A DNA stretch of 64,000 nt, from NCBI RefSeq assembly GCF_027409185.1, contig NC_084469.1:78217918-78281917 (forward strand). The letters run 5' to 3'. This DNA is from Cynocephalus volans (Eukaryota > Chordata > Mammalia > Dermoptera > Cynocephalidae). The notes beneath the pieces are model-generated. The model ran no database searches. It was not told the DNA's origin and saw only the letters and a program-made list of their open reading frames with translations. The position numbers and the translations under genes are program-made. This document shows, in pieces, positions 44,696 to 57,299 of the stretch; the stretch's first letter is position 1; each line of letters starts with the position of its first letter.

Positions 44696-45615
44696 TAAAC
44701 TTAGTGATTTTCTGCTGAGCCTTAATATTTCTCCACCGGACTTCTAGCCTTTTAATGTACATCACTGGTGACAAGGTGGCAAGAGGTGAACATACGGAGG
44801 GTTAAACACAACCAGACCTACCTTTTGAACTAAAAACGACTCAGCTGAGTGACCAGGGGTCAGCAGCATCCTCTTTGTCTCCAAAGGAGGCCTGGGAAAC
44901 ACACACACAGGCTTGATTTTGTTTCTTCCTCTTCACACTGACTTCACTTGTTTTGCACTGATACTTGGTGGTGGGTGGCACAGACACAGCTTGGCCCTCA
45001 AGCTACAATCAGTGAGGCCCCAGTGATAACAACACAGAAGATCCACAGCCAAGGGAAACTTGTCTCGGAGAATCCTCGTTAACTAAAGTAATTAAATCAG
45101 CAGGAAGCCATCTGAACAATTACCACACTACAAGGAAAAACTCATTTTAAGACCTTAGAATAAACGTTCTAATAAATAGCTATTAGTTTATATTTGTAAA
45201 TACCATCGGCCTATCAGGAAATTTGCTAATAGATTTTTAATTAAGGGAAACTGCACATTTATAGTGGAGCTGTACTACCTTCTGTTCAATACCCTTCCCC
45301 TGGTTTGGAAGTGGAGCCTTGGACTCGCTTTGAGAAATTGGCTTGATCTCTCTTGGTCAGAGTGGCTGATAGGTTTTTTTGTTTGTCTGTTTTAATCCTA
45401 GGCTAGGTTATTCCATCAGGAATTGATTCAGTAAAGTCTCTATGTCCCGGTAGGTGGAGGAACCCAAAGACTTGTCACCATGAAAGAAACAAGAAAGTCC
45501 TTATAGAAATCTACTTGATGCTGTTGTAATGGAATACAGGAGTCCTGAATCAGGGTGCTTCAGGCATGTCTGTGAACTCCTCCTCCTTGGAAGCCGATGA
45601 TAATTTTTCAAGGAA
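44696..45615. other. repeat-poor stretch, candidate regulatory sequence
   Basis: About 900 bp without a recognisable repeat. 45085-45240 is rich in homeodomain-like TAATTA/ATTAAA, FOX-like TGTAAATA and similar AT motifs. Such stretches can be conserved enhancers, but this is only a composition-based guess. Confidence 0.3.
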
Positions 45616-45619
45616 GTAT

Positions 45620-45805
45620 TAATAGCTCATTTTGTAAAGGGATTTATCCTTTTTGAAGTTCCTTCTTGAAATCAACTCATTAATCCTCACCAAAACTTTT
45701 GAGGTGGGTAACACAATTACCCCCATTTCCTGGATGAATTACTCGAGGCAGATGTGATTTCTTGTCACCAGCAAGTGAATGACAGCATTACTAGAACCCG
45801 GGTCT
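45620..45805 (-). mobile_element. MIR, antisense
   Basis: 'ctcattaatcctcaccaaaa', 'attacccccatttcctggat' and 'actagaacccgggtcttcca' are reversed MIR. Confidence 0.8.
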
Positions 45806-46800
45806 TCCAGTGATTCCTCGTTCTTACTTCAGCCTGATGTTTCCTTATCTAACTTTGATGTAGAGGTGCCTAAGCATTGGGGGCTCACTTTCAAGAATCT
45901 GTAGAACTTTTCCAAGAAAAAAAAAAAAGCCATTTGCATACACACAATTTTACATACAAATTCAGGGGATTTGGTCACCCCCTGAAAGTCAGTGGTAGAC
46001 TAGGGGCCTATTTATCCCAAGATAGGATCCCCTGCCATGTACTCAGCAACAAGGTCTTATCTACCTTCTAGAGGTTTAAACCTCATATGAGAACTGAAGA
46101 TATAACTTTTTTGGGTTAATGTAGGGATTCCGTTGCTTATCAGTTCACTTCACGTCTGCTCTTTGTTAACGATTCTAGGAAAAGGGCACCGGGTTGAAAA
46201 TATCAATTAACAAGGAATTCATCCTCTTTGTTACATTATTAGAAGATAGCTATGTTAGCTTTCCCTTAATACACATTTGATTAAAGGTCTTGGAATTGCA
46301 TGTCCTAATACATTCTCTTGCCCTTTTCTCCAATTCAAGTTCTAAATTGGGGGTTTTGCTTGAATTTGGCATTAACTAACTCTATTTTATGGCCACACCC
46401 ACATTTTTCTCCCTTCTTTGAAATATCAGTGGCAGAGTAATAAGATAACGTTCTTTCTTGACACACTGAGTAGCCTGTAATATGCTAACATTTCTGTATC
46501 ATGTTAGTATTGCATTAAACTAATGTGACACTAATTCAAGATGACAGGAAAAATGACTAATACAATAAGACCTTCATCTACTTCCCTAGGGCTGCCTCAT
46601 GTGTCTGATTTAATTCACCTGAAACCTCCCATGGATGAGCAGGGTTAAGGTGTAGTGGAGCCATTGAAAGTGGAAGTCCATGAAAAACAAAACAACTGGA
46701 TATTTCCTGCCTGCCTTTTCCTTCTCCCCTCACCACCCCCACATCCCAGTTCCTGGGAGGCAGAAGAAGGACGAGTGGTTGAACAGGAGGAGTGGTTGGT
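45806..46800. other. unassigned, repeat-poor stretch
   Basis: Nearly 1 kb with no recognised repeat or gene. 46370-46600 has mixed GC/AT motifs ('ggccacaccca', 'ctttgaaatatcag'). Frames at 46645-46921 on both strands overlap and lack motifs. Confidence 0.35.
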
Positions 46801-46804
46801 TGAA

Positions 46805-46985
46805 TGCATTAGGTTTTGGAATGACAGACCTGGATCCAGGTCTAAGCTCTGCCAGTTATTGATCTTGGGCAAGTTACTTAACTTCTCTGAGCTTAAATTG
46901 CCTGTAAAAAATAGCATATAACCTCATGGGGCAGTATGAGGATTAAATATGGTAATGGATACATAGTAAGTATTCAAGAAATGAT
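46805..46985 (+). mobile_element. MIR, sense
   Basis: 'acctggatccaggtctaagc', 'cttgggcaagttacttaact', 'gagcttaaattgcctgtaaa' and 'tatgaggattaaatatggta' follow MIR. Confidence 0.9.
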
Positions 46986-47059
46986 GGTGATGGTAATGAT
47001 GACAATAATGACATTTTGATGGTCCTAGAAACAAAGGAAATTATTTGCAAAACTTTGGA

Positions 47060-48930
47060 TCTGGAGTCTTAACTTCTTAAAAAAAATTCTTTATGTGGTT
47101 AAAAAAATGCATAACATAAAATTTACCATCTTAACCATTTCCAGGTGTACAGTTCAATAGTGCTAACTATAGTCCCATTGTTGTGCACCAGATCTCCAGA
47201 ACTTTCCCACCTTGCAAGACTAAAACTCTATGCACATTAAACAATAACTCCCCATTTCTCCCTGCCCTCATCTCTGGAAACCTTCATTCTACTTTCTGTT
47301 TTGATGAATTTGACTACTCTAGATGCCTCATATTAAGCAGAATCTTACAGTATTTCTATTTTGGTAATAGGCTTATTCACTTACCATAATGTCCTTGAGG
47401 TTCATTCATGTCATAGCATGTGTCAGAATTACCTTCCTTTTTAAGGCTGAATAATATTCCATTATATGTATACACCAGTATTCCATTATATGTATATGCC
47501 ACAGTTTATCTGTTCATCTGTTGATGGACATTTCAGTTGCTTCCACCTTTTGGCTATTATAAATGATGCTGCTATAAACGCAGGTGTGCAGATATCTAAG
47601 ATGCTGCCTTCAATTCTTTTGGATACATAGTCAGAAGTGGAATTGCTGGATCATATTGTAATTCTATTTTTAATTTTTTGAGGAACTGCTATACTGTTTC
47701 TCACAGTGGCTGTACCATTTTACATTTCCACCAAGAGCACACAAGGGTTCCAATTTCTCCATATTCTTGTCAACACTTGTTGTTTTCTGTCTTTTTTTTT
47801 CTTCTTCTAATAGTAGCTATCCTAACGGGTGTGATATCTCACTATGGTTTTGATTTGCATTTTCCTAATAATTAGAGATGTTGAACATCTTGTCACATGC
47901 ATGTTGGCCATTTGTATATCATCTTTAGAGATATGTCTGTTAAGTCTGTTGGCCATTTTTAATTTAATTTAATTGGCTTATTTGTTTTTATGCTGTTGAG
48001 TTGTATGAGTTTTTAAAAATATATTCTGGCTATTAATTCTTTATTAGATATATGATTTGCAAATATTCTCCCCCATTCTGTAAGTTGCCTTTCACTTCAT
48101 TGATTATATCCTTTGATGCATAGAAATTTTACATTTTGTGGTAGTCCAATTTGTCTGATTTTATTTATTTTTTTGGCCTGTGCTTTTAGTGTCATATCCA
48201 GGAAATCCTCACCAAATTCAATGTCATGAAGCTTTCCCCCTACGTTTTCTTCTACGAGTTTTACAGTTTTATCTTACGTTTAGGCCTTTGATCCATTTTA
48301 AGGTCATTTTGGTGTATGGTGTAAGGTAATGGTCCACCTTTATTCTTTTGTATGGGGATGCTCAGTGTTCCCAACACCATTTGTTGAGGAGACTGCCCTT
48401 TCCCAATTGTGTGATCTTGGCACCCTTGTTGAAAGACACTGGACTGTATGTGCAAGGGTTTATTTCTGGGCTCTGTATTTTATTCCATTTGTCTACATGT
48501 CTGTCATTATGTCAGTATCATTCTGTTTTGATTAGTGTAGTTTTGTAATAAGTTTTGAAAGCAGTAAGTGTGAGAACCTTGTTTTTTTTCAAGATTGTTC
48601 TGGCTTTTTGGGAGCCCTTGAGATTTCATATGAATTTTAGGATAGATTTTTCTTTTTTCTGCAAAAAATGCCATTAGGATTTTAATAGGGATTACATTAG
48701 ATCTGTTGATTGTTTTGTGTAGTACTGACATCTTAACAATATTGTCTTCCAACCCATAAACACGAATGTCTTTTAATTTATTTATGTCTTCTTTAATTTT
48801 TTCAGCAACACTTTGTAGTTTTCATGTGTCTTTTGCCTCCTTGGTTCAGTTTATTCAGAGGTATTTTGTTCTTTTAATGCTATTATAAATAAAATTGTTT
48901 TAATTTCCTTTTTGGATTGTTAAAGGAGAC
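47060..48930 (-). mobile_element. old L1, antisense, long 3' fragment
   Basis: Same L1 clade as 3195-3815 and 9605-21700: 'cataaaatttaccatcttaa' tip, 'tttggctattataaatgatg', 'gaactgctatactgtttctc', 'aggcctttgatccattttaa' and 'atgccattaggattttaata'. A short tandem duplication 'attccattatatgtatac' occurs at 47456-47500. About 1.9 kb, no intact frame. Confidence 0.88.
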
Positions 48931-48934
48931 TTAC

Positions 48935-51900
48935 TTTTTGTTATTTATTTTCTTGAGCAGTGTTACTTTTTCAAAATCGTATGGGCACACAGTAGAAAAT
49001 GTACACAGTGTAACTATATACAGTAAAAAATAACACTACCTCCACACCTGACCTCCAGCCCCAAACTACCCTTCCCAGAATCCATCATTCTTGCTAGTTT
49101 CTTGTGATGCCTTTTAGATAGAGACATATGAACAGAAGGGGATGTGCAGTACACACTGTTCTGCACCTTGCTTTTTTTTCCTTTTAAATTTGGTATATCT
49201 TCGAGATAGTTCTATATCAGCACAGCAGGAAATATTTCATTCTTTGTAAAGGCCACCTACACTGTAGTTGTATACTTTAACTTTCTTCTTCTTTTTTTTT
49301 TTTAACCATTTGCATAGTGATAGATTGTTTCCAGTTTTTGCTATTAGAGAGAATTCTTCAGTGGACATCTTTGTATATGTACCTGTGAGCACATGTGTGG
49401 ATATGCATCTCAAATAAATTCTTGAATATGCTTCTAGAATGGCAATTGCTGGGTCAAGGATATGGACATGTAAATTTTTGAAAAATTGTATAGTATTTGT
49501 ACCAATTTATACACATGCTGATAGTGTATGAGAATGAAGGTTTTCTCCCATATCCCACAGCATTTTGGTTTTTGCCAATCTGATAGGTGAAAATAATGGC
49601 ATATTGTTAATGGTTTAATTTACATTTTGATAATTATGCATCATGTTGAGTATATTTTTTAAAGGTATTCTTTCTTACCCTGTGAACCACAATGCATATT
49701 TCGTGCCCATTTATTTATTGGGTTGTTAAACTTTTCTCATTAGTTTGTAAGAACTTCTTATATTACACAAAATTAGCCCTTTGGCATGTGTGTCACAAAA
49801 TACTTTTTTCCAGTTTTGTTTGTTTTTTTTTGACTTTACTTATGGTAATCATCTTATTGTGCAGACATTTTACATTTTTATAGAATCAAATTTTAAAATA
49901 TTTTTCTTTGTGGCTTTTGGGTTTTATATCATGCTTAGAATGGTTTTTTCTATTCCAAAATTAAAAGAATGTAACTTACCCTGTGCTTGCTGCTACTGTT
50001 TTAACTTTATTTTTAATGTTTAAATGTTTGATCCATTTAATGTTTCATCTATTTAACATTCATTTTGGGGTAAGAAGTGAATTAAGGATCTCATTTTTTT
50101 TCCCCCACATGACTACCTAGTTGTCATAATACCTTTTATTGAAAAGAATCTCTTTTCTCCACTGTTTGAACTGCTACCTTTGCCACATAATACATTTTCA
50201 TAGGTATTTAGATTCATTTCTAGACTTGCTATTCTTTTCTGTCTGTTTTATGCACCTGGGCCAAACTATTTTAATTACTGTGGCTTTATAGTTCCCTGGA
50301 ATGAGCTTTACTCATCCAAGAAATATTTTATTGATATATTATTGAGATTATATGAAGTTTATAGGCTGATTTAGGGTGAAGTGACATCTTTACAATATTC
50401 AATTCTCCTTCCATGAACAGGGCTGTCTTTCCATTCATTTGCGTTTTCTTTCATGTTCCTCTGTGGTGCCTTCAAGTTTTCTTTTTACAGATTCTGCACC
50501 TTTTAATGCTTATTTCTAGGTATTTTGTCTTTCAATGTTCCTATGTATAAATGAGATTTCTTTCTTTCATTATGTGTTCTAATTGAGATATTTGTATGTG
50601 GAGAAAGGCGTTATTTGTTTAAACTTAAATACTCCTTTTTGGCATTCTCTCTCTTTTTTCTAATAACTTTTTAGGTGATCTTCTTGGGTTTCATAGGTAT
50701 ACAATCACATAAGGTAAAAATAATCATTATTTTGCTTTTCCCTTTCTAATCTTAACTATCACACTTTTGTGGCTTGCTAAAGCATGCAGGACAATATTAA
50801 ATAGTGGTGGTAGCAGTGGGTATATTATTTTCTTCCAGACTTTAATGAGAATGCTTTGATAATTCACTATTCTATATGATGATGATTTTTTCTTGATATA
50901 TGATTTAAAAATTATATTAAAGTTGTGTCTATTTCCTTATATTTTTGACACCAAAATTTGACAAAGATAGAATATTAAAAAAATAGAGTAAATCTCACTT
51001 ATAAATAGTAATGCAAAAATCCTGAATAAAAAAGGATTATTCAGGGTGAAGTGACATAATAAATGTTTGGTTTTTTTTAACCAAGATTGAATGTTGTGTT
51101 TTATCCAATACCCTTACCAGCATCTTTGAAGATGATCATATCATTTCTCTAAGTTGACATGTGACTATAGTGAGTCCTTAATATTGAACTACCTTTGCGT
51201 TTTAAATCTTGGTATATTGTTCTTTTAGTGTGCTGCTTGATTTAAGTGCTGATATTTTATTCAGGATTTTTGCATTACTATTTATGTGTGATTTACTCTG
51301 TTTTTTGAAGTCTGCTATCTTCATCAGATTTTGGTGTCAAAGTTTTTCTGGTTTTGTAAAAAGAAGTTGGAAATATTCTTTTAAGACTGAACAGTTTAAG
51401 TAGTAGAGTTATCTGTTCTGTGAAGGTCTGGTAATTTTTCCTTGTGAAATCATCTGTCTTCTACATTTTGGGCAGCTAGCTCCTTGATTGCTTTCTGGAT
51501 TACTTGTAAAATTAGGTATATTTAGACTCTTGCCTCTTCCTGGGTAAGCTGTGATTATATTTTTCTAGGAAATTACCTGTTTCACCCCAGTCTTCAACTT
51601 TACACGGAATTAAAGAGCTTCCTGATGAGTTGTTGAATTATCTTTTATTATTATTTTGCCATCACCACTTGATATTTTGTATGTTTTTTATATATTCAGG
51701 TTTCTTCCTTTTTCCTTTATTAAGATTAGCTCATGGTATATCCATTTTATTATTTTTTTCTAAAGAAACTTGGATTCATTCATTCAAATTTTTATGTGTT
51801 AAAGTTACTAATTTTTGCTTTTATATCTACTTACTCTTTACCTTTTATTTTCCTTGGATTTCCCCATGAACGTTGCTTTTGCTTTATTCTACAGGTTCTC

Positions 51901-52255
51901 ATGTACAATCTTTTCATAATTGTAGATAATCTGAAATTTTGATGTGGATTTCTTCTTTGATCCAAAAATTATTTAAGATGAGACTCAACACTTTTTCAGG
52001 TGCAGTGTATTTCTTATTTAGTGCATTCTTATTAATTTCTGCCCTTATTGCTCTGTAGAGAATGCTAGCTGCGGTGTTTCTAATGTTGAAAATTGGTTGG
52101 GTTTTGTTTGTGGCCTCGCTCATGCATGATCTTTTTTTGTTTGTTTTTACCTGGAATGTCTTGTCCATCCTTTTACTTCCATCTTTTTGAGGAACTTTGC
52201 TTTACACACATATTTTAATGTAACACATAGTTGGACTTGACAATGTTATCCAATC
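48935..52255 (-). mobile_element. very old L1 (L1M/HAL1-like), antisense
   Basis: Decayed L1-type text in reverse: 'gctattagagagaattcttc' (49340), 'gcaattgctgggtcaaggat' (49442), 'ttgatccatttaatgtttca', 'aattactgtggctttatagt' (50273) and 'tgggtaagctgtgattatat' (51540). It includes a local inverted duplication (50946-51033 against 51254-51345). Part of it may be HAL1, the ORF1-only relative. Confidence 0.6.
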
Positions 52256-52269
52256 TTAGAGTCTTCTTT

Positions 52270-52742
52270 TTTTTTTTTTAACAAGTGTGGGATTCCCCAG
52301 ATCCTGACACAGAGATACTAGAGCAAACAATTTATTTGGGAAGTGATCCAGGAGGTAGACAGGGAAGTAAAGACAACCAGTACAGGGGCAGGAATGATCT
52401 GGTTACTACTCGATCCCACTGGGGACCTCTGGGAGACTGCGCTGCACCCCACTTCTACATTATCTATGCAGAGGTAGGACCTGGGATATTTACTCATGCA
52501 CTCCCATTCTTTATTGACTGAGAGCTGGTCCCTGAGGCTTTCACTGCCTGGCAGTTCTGCCCTGCTCCTTGAGAAAGCCCTTGGCCACTGTTCGGGTGCT
52601 TGCAGTAAGAAGACATTGGCCCACATGGGAGTGGCGAGTGCTGAGGGGCTGGTAGGGTGCTGGCAGCATCTGCTTTGCAGGATGATGAGTTTTCTGGAAT
52701 GCTGGGAAGCTGGGCCAGGAATAGTATTCAAAGACACCTAAT
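52270..52742 (-). mobile_element. ERVL/MLT2-like LTR, antisense
   Basis: Reversed, the last part reads 'cacttcccaaataaattgtt' with an AATAAA, then 'gtctcaggatctgggg'-like text, matching the end block of ERVL-type LTRs. It lies in old L1 sequence, between T-rich tracts at 52264-52280 and 52754-52766. Frames of up to 139 codons on the minus strand lack motifs. Confidence 0.5.
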
Positions 52743-52751
52743 CACAGACTT

Positions 52752-54025
52752 GCTTTTTTTTTTTTTTGTTTAAAGATAATTTATTATATCTTTATATATT
52801 ATGTGGGGTACAAAGTTGACTTTCAGTAGTTGTTTACAATGTGTGATGGTCAGACCAGGATAGTTAGCTTATTCGTCATTATGATACATAATCATTCTTT
52901 GTGTCCATTAACCAATTTCTTATTAACCCCCCTCCCTCTCCTCCTTCCCTCCCCTTTTCTACCTGTTCTTTTCTCTCCTTCTAAAAGCTCATCGTATTAT
53001 TGTGATTGTTTTTTTTTTCCTCTCTCTCTCATTTGTTTATTTATGGATTCAGCTCTCACTTATGAGTGAGGACATGTGGTATTTCTCTGTCTGTGCCTGG
53101 CTCATTTCATTTAACATAATTTTCTCTAGGCTTATTTATGTTGATGCGAATGGCAGAATTTCATTCTTTTTTATGGTTGAGTAGTATTCCATTCTGTTTA
53201 TATACCACGTTTTCCTTATACAGTCATCAATCAATGGACATTGGTTGGTCCCACAGCCTGGCTATTATAAATAGAGCTGTGATGAACGTGGAAGTGGTCT
53301 GTATATATACTCAGTAGCAGGATTGCTGGATCATATGGCAGTTGAATTTGTAGGTGTTTGAGGAATCTCAACAGTGTTCTCCATAATGACTGCACTAATT
53401 TACAGTCCCACCAACAGTGCAGAAGTGTTCCTCTTTCTCCACATCCTTGCCAGTATTTGTTATTCTCTTTTTTATAAGAGCCAGTCTAAATGAGGTGAGA
53501 TGATATCTCCAAGTGGTTTTGATTTGCATTTCTCTGATGATTAGTGATGTTGAGCATTTTTCATATATCTGTTGGCCATTTGTATGTCCTCCTTTGAGAA
53601 TTGTCTATCCAGCTTCTTTGCATATTTTTAACTAGATTATTTGTTTTTTATTTTACTATAAAGTTGTTTGAAATCCTTGTATATTCTGGACATTAATCCT
53701 TTGTTGGATGCATAGTTTGCAAATATTTTCTCCCATTGTGTAGGTTGTCCTTTCACCCTATTGATTGTTTCCTTTGCGGTGCAAAAGTTTTTTAGTTTGA
53801 TATAATCCCATTTTAAATTTTTCTTTTATTGTCTGTGCTTTTGGGGTCTCATTCATAAAGTCTTTGTCCAGTCCAACATCCTGGAGTGTTTCCCCACATT
53901 TTCTTCTAGGAGTTTTAAAGTTTCAGATTTTGTATTTAAGTCCTTAATCCATTTTGAGTTGATTTTGGTATATGGTGAGAGGTACAGATAAAGTTTTATT
54001 CTTGCACATATGGATATCAACTGCT
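52752..54025 (-). mobile_element. L1 3' end, antisense, less diverged
   Basis: It starts with a T tract and 'aagataatttattatatctt'. 'cagctctcacttatgagtga', 'ggattgctggatcatatggc', 'ttttgatttgcatttctctg' and 'catagtttgcaaatattttc' follow in reversed L1 order. It is cleaner than its neighbours, so it is a later insertion of about 1.27 kb. No intact frame. Confidence 0.88.
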
Positions 54026-55047
54026 TTTATGCTTCATTGAGAAATCTGTAGACCTCATATCAGTGTCTTTTAGAGTTGACTGTTGCTGTGGAATAGTGTA
54101 AGAACTGAGTGATATTTTCCCCTGAAGATATGATTTGATTTGTTTTTCTGACTCCTTGTCCACAGGATTTATAAAATTATTGGTGAAGTCCAGTAACTTT
54201 TACTAGAATGTGTCTTACGTTACTCAGTCTACATAAACTTTTTCTGAGACACTATGCATTAAATCTGTAGATTTCCTTTACTTGGAAAAGTGGTCTTAAG
54301 TTTTATCTTTTACTATTATAGTTATTTTTCTGTTCTGTGTGTTTCTTCAAAGACAGCATCATGAGCTCTCATCTATTCCTCATCTCCTCATCTTCTTCAT
54401 CTATTATTTTCTCTCTAATACTTTTTATATTTTTCTTCCTTTTCATTTCATTTTGCTCTGTTTTCTTAAGACAGTTCTACATGTCTAGAATACTAGTTTT
54501 CAGCAATACCAATTCTCCTTTTTTGGTTTTTCTAATATGACTTTTATTTTTGTGATAGTTTTACTTTTCTGTTGCATTATTTTCCCTGAACTCTGCCAGC
54601 TCATTCTTAAAAACTTCTTTTTGTTGTCAATATTTTTTCCTTAAACTCTTGTATCTTTTCTTTGGGATCTTGTTTCATAGAAATTATATTTTCTTTATTT
54701 TTTTGAGCATTTTTTTTTTACTATATTTATCATTATACAGTGTAATCATTTTTTGTGATCTTTTACCAATTTCTTGCTAACTTCCTTTCCCTCCCCCCTT
54801 ATATTTTCTTATATTTGATTTCATGGACAAATAATGGTTATAATTTTACTTGTTTCCAGATGTTTGTGGTTTTTTTTTTTTAGTGTCATCCTTATTTGCC
54901 TTTAATTTGACATTTTTCTTTCTCTTTTCTCCCTGCATTTTCTTTGCATAAGTCAGATAGTGGTGCTTTAAAAAATTTCTACTTATCTTTGAATTGGGCC
55001 TTAGGACTTCTTCTTAGACTAATTATTTGCTGAAGGATGGCATGCGG
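54026..55047 (-). mobile_element. HAL1/L1M-like remnant, antisense, with small L1 tail
   Basis: T-rich reversed LINE text that continues the element left of 52255. 54715-54890 resembles a separate short L1 3' end ('cattatacagtgtaatcatt', 'tgtttccagatgtttgtgg'). Strongly decayed. Confidence 0.45.
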
Positions 55048-55473
55048 TGTGTTAGTCCATTTTGTTTTGCTATAACAAAATACACAGAACTGGGCAATTT
55101 ATAAAGAAAATGAAGTTTGTTTGTTTACAGTTTCTGAGGCTGGGAAGTCCAAAGTCCATCTGGTGGTGGTGACAGTGACCCAGGGGTCTCGCATTGCAAG
55201 ATTGTAGAAGCAGAGAGAGCAGAAATAGAGACAGATTCTTCCCTTCTTTTAAAGCCCTCAGAACCACACCCCTGATCACCATTTTTAATCCATTTGCTAC
55301 TGCACGTTCCTACAATCCAATTACCTCTTCAAGGCTCCACATTTCGATTACCATAATAGGATTCCCCACCCTCTTAACAGTCCCAGTGGGGGCTAAGTTT
55401 CTAATACATAAAATTTGGGAGACACAATTCAAGTTTCAGTGAGTTTTGGGGGAACATAGTTCAATCCACTACA
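55048..55473 (-). mobile_element. MaLR solo LTR, antisense, with near-perfect 5-bp TSD
   Basis: TGTGTTAGTCC...CACTACA, 426 bp, flanked by TGCGG (55043-55047) and TGTGG (55474-55478). It is the reverse orientation of the LTRs at 24717 and 57612 and shares 'gtccaaagtccatctggtgg' and 'ccaattacctcttcaaggct' with them. Confidence 0.9.
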
Positions 55474-55478
55474 TGTGG

Positions 55479-55923
55479 GAAAGGCTGAAAGAGATGAGTT
55501 GGGAAGAAAGCAGTGAGTAGTTTGAGTTTTGGCATGTGGTCCCCAGAAATCTTCTTATAAGAACCTTCCCCTGCAGCTATGATTCTTCTTCAAGTTAGCA
55601 AAGTGACCTCTACACTCCCAGTGTACAATGCAGATTAAAAAATAATGTATTTGAGCCTTTATGTCTCCTCATTTGATAATAACTAGTGGTTGTATTTTCC
55701 CTTTCTCCCTGCCTGACCAATATGTTTGTTGCTGACTGGTGTTCATGCATTCTTGGAATTTTTGCATTCTCTGTCTCTACTACACACTCATACGCACACA
55801 CCTAAGTGTTATCATATTAGCCATATTGCTCTGTAATTAGATTTTCCTCAATAAATATAGTAGATATCATGCCATGCCAGTCTGTATACATCTACCTCAT
55901 CTTTCAAAACAAAACAGCTTCAA

Positions 55924-55924
<1 letters not shown>
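55479..55924. other. unassigned, partly LINE-like
   Basis: No gene recognised. It may contain more of the LINE cut by the LTR insertion. Confidence 0.35.

Positions 55925-55970
<46 letters not shown>
55925..55970 (+). repeat. (CA)n followed by (TA)n microsatellite
   Basis: About 18 CA units then a short TATA tract. Confidence 0.95.
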
Positions 55971-55971
<1 letters not shown>

Positions 55972-56744
55972 TCTATATTTTGTTCAAAATTTACATTTGT
56001 CATATGCTAGAGGGTTAATCTGATATGAGTTACTCCACCATTGCTGGAACTGGAAATTTAATTAAACGTGGTTTTGATTTTGGGTTTTATATTTCAAAAG
56101 TTACTCGTATGATAAGATATTCAGTATACAGTAAATATGCATTAAGTCCTTTTGATTTTACCTCTGAAATATATCTTACACTTGTCTATTTCTTTCTATT
56201 ATCCCTACCACCATCCTCATCCAAGATTGCATCAGTGCTTGCCTGGACTTCTGTAGTATTTTCCTCACGGGCTGCCCCATATTCACTCTTGCTCTCTTGG
56301 GGTGGATATTCATTCCTATCTTCCTGGTTGCAGTACCACATTTTTCTTGGAGAAACCATCCAGTTCCATTAGCTACAACCTTAGTGGGAGTATCAAATAA
56401 GGTGATCCCGCTTCCTTCATCCCCACTCATCTGGGCCAGAGTGGGTATGTGACCTATGCAGGGCATTCAGATTCTCTGTCCTAGGAGTTTGGATTTCCAG
56501 AAGAATGTAATAAAGACTGAAAATGAATGAAGTTATTTGTTCTGTTGGCAGTGCCAAAAGACATTATTCATTAATTTTAGGCTGCAAGCCAGGTTCTTTA
56601 AATTTTCCTTTGATTCTGGGCCCTAGCCTACAGCCTTCCAATATATTGGTTTTTTTTGTTTTTCATTTTGCTTACATTAACCTGAGTGAGTTTCTGTTGT
56701 TTACAATCAAAGAATTTTATCTAATATTCATTATATTAGTTAGG
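55971..56744. other. mostly unassigned; L2-like piece at 56190-56300
   Basis: 'accaccatcctcatccaaga' and 'gcctggacttctgtagtatt' recall L2 in sense. The rest is not assigned. The 115-codon + frame (56025-56372) and the 96-codon minus frame overlap this and have no motif. Confidence 0.4.
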
Positions 56745-57165
56745 ACAAACTAAGCTGCTGTAACAGAGATCCCAAAATACAATGGCTCGGACAAGACCTA
56801 AGTTTACTTCTCTGTCATTTAACAGTTCAGTGTGGGTGGGAGGATCTGTGTCATGAGGTCTCCTGGGCTCCGGTGGCCTCCACCTTGCTGTTCCACCAGT
56901 TCCTAGGGTGTTGTCCTTATCCTCTTGGTTGATGCCAGGTCACTGCTACCTCCGCATTCCAGCCCACAGAAAAGGCCAGAGGAAGCCCAGGGCAAACACT
57001 CCCTTTGTAAACAAGGAGTGGAAGCTGCTCACGCTGCTTATGCTCACATACTATGGCAGGACTTTATTTCACGCCACACCTGTCTATAAGCGGGGTGGCA
57101 AATGGAGGCTCTAGCTGGGTGAACATATACCCGCAAAAAACGGAAGAAGGATTTGGGGATAACTG
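56745..57165. mobile_element. ancient interspersed repeat, same type as 29155-29785
   Basis: 'aagctgctgtaacagagatc', 'aatggctcggacaagaccta' and 'tcctgggctccggtggcctc' match the general plan of the repeat at 29155. Class not assigned. Confidence 0.4.
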
Positions 57166-57226
57166 GCCATTTGCCACCTGTCAGCTTTCAGATGCTTTTC
57201 TCACACAAAGACCAGAGCGATGTCTC

Positions 57227-57256
57227 ACACACACACACACACACACACACACATGC
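57227..57256 (+). repeat. (CA)n microsatellite
   Basis: About 14 CA units followed by imperfect CA/CG repeats. Confidence 0.95.
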
Positions 57257-57299
57257 ACACGCATACACGCACACACTCATACAACACTGAAAACCTGCT

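Noticed and set aside
52318-52737. 139-codon minus-strand protein
   Set aside because: Lies in an LTR-like repeat and has no recognisable motif.
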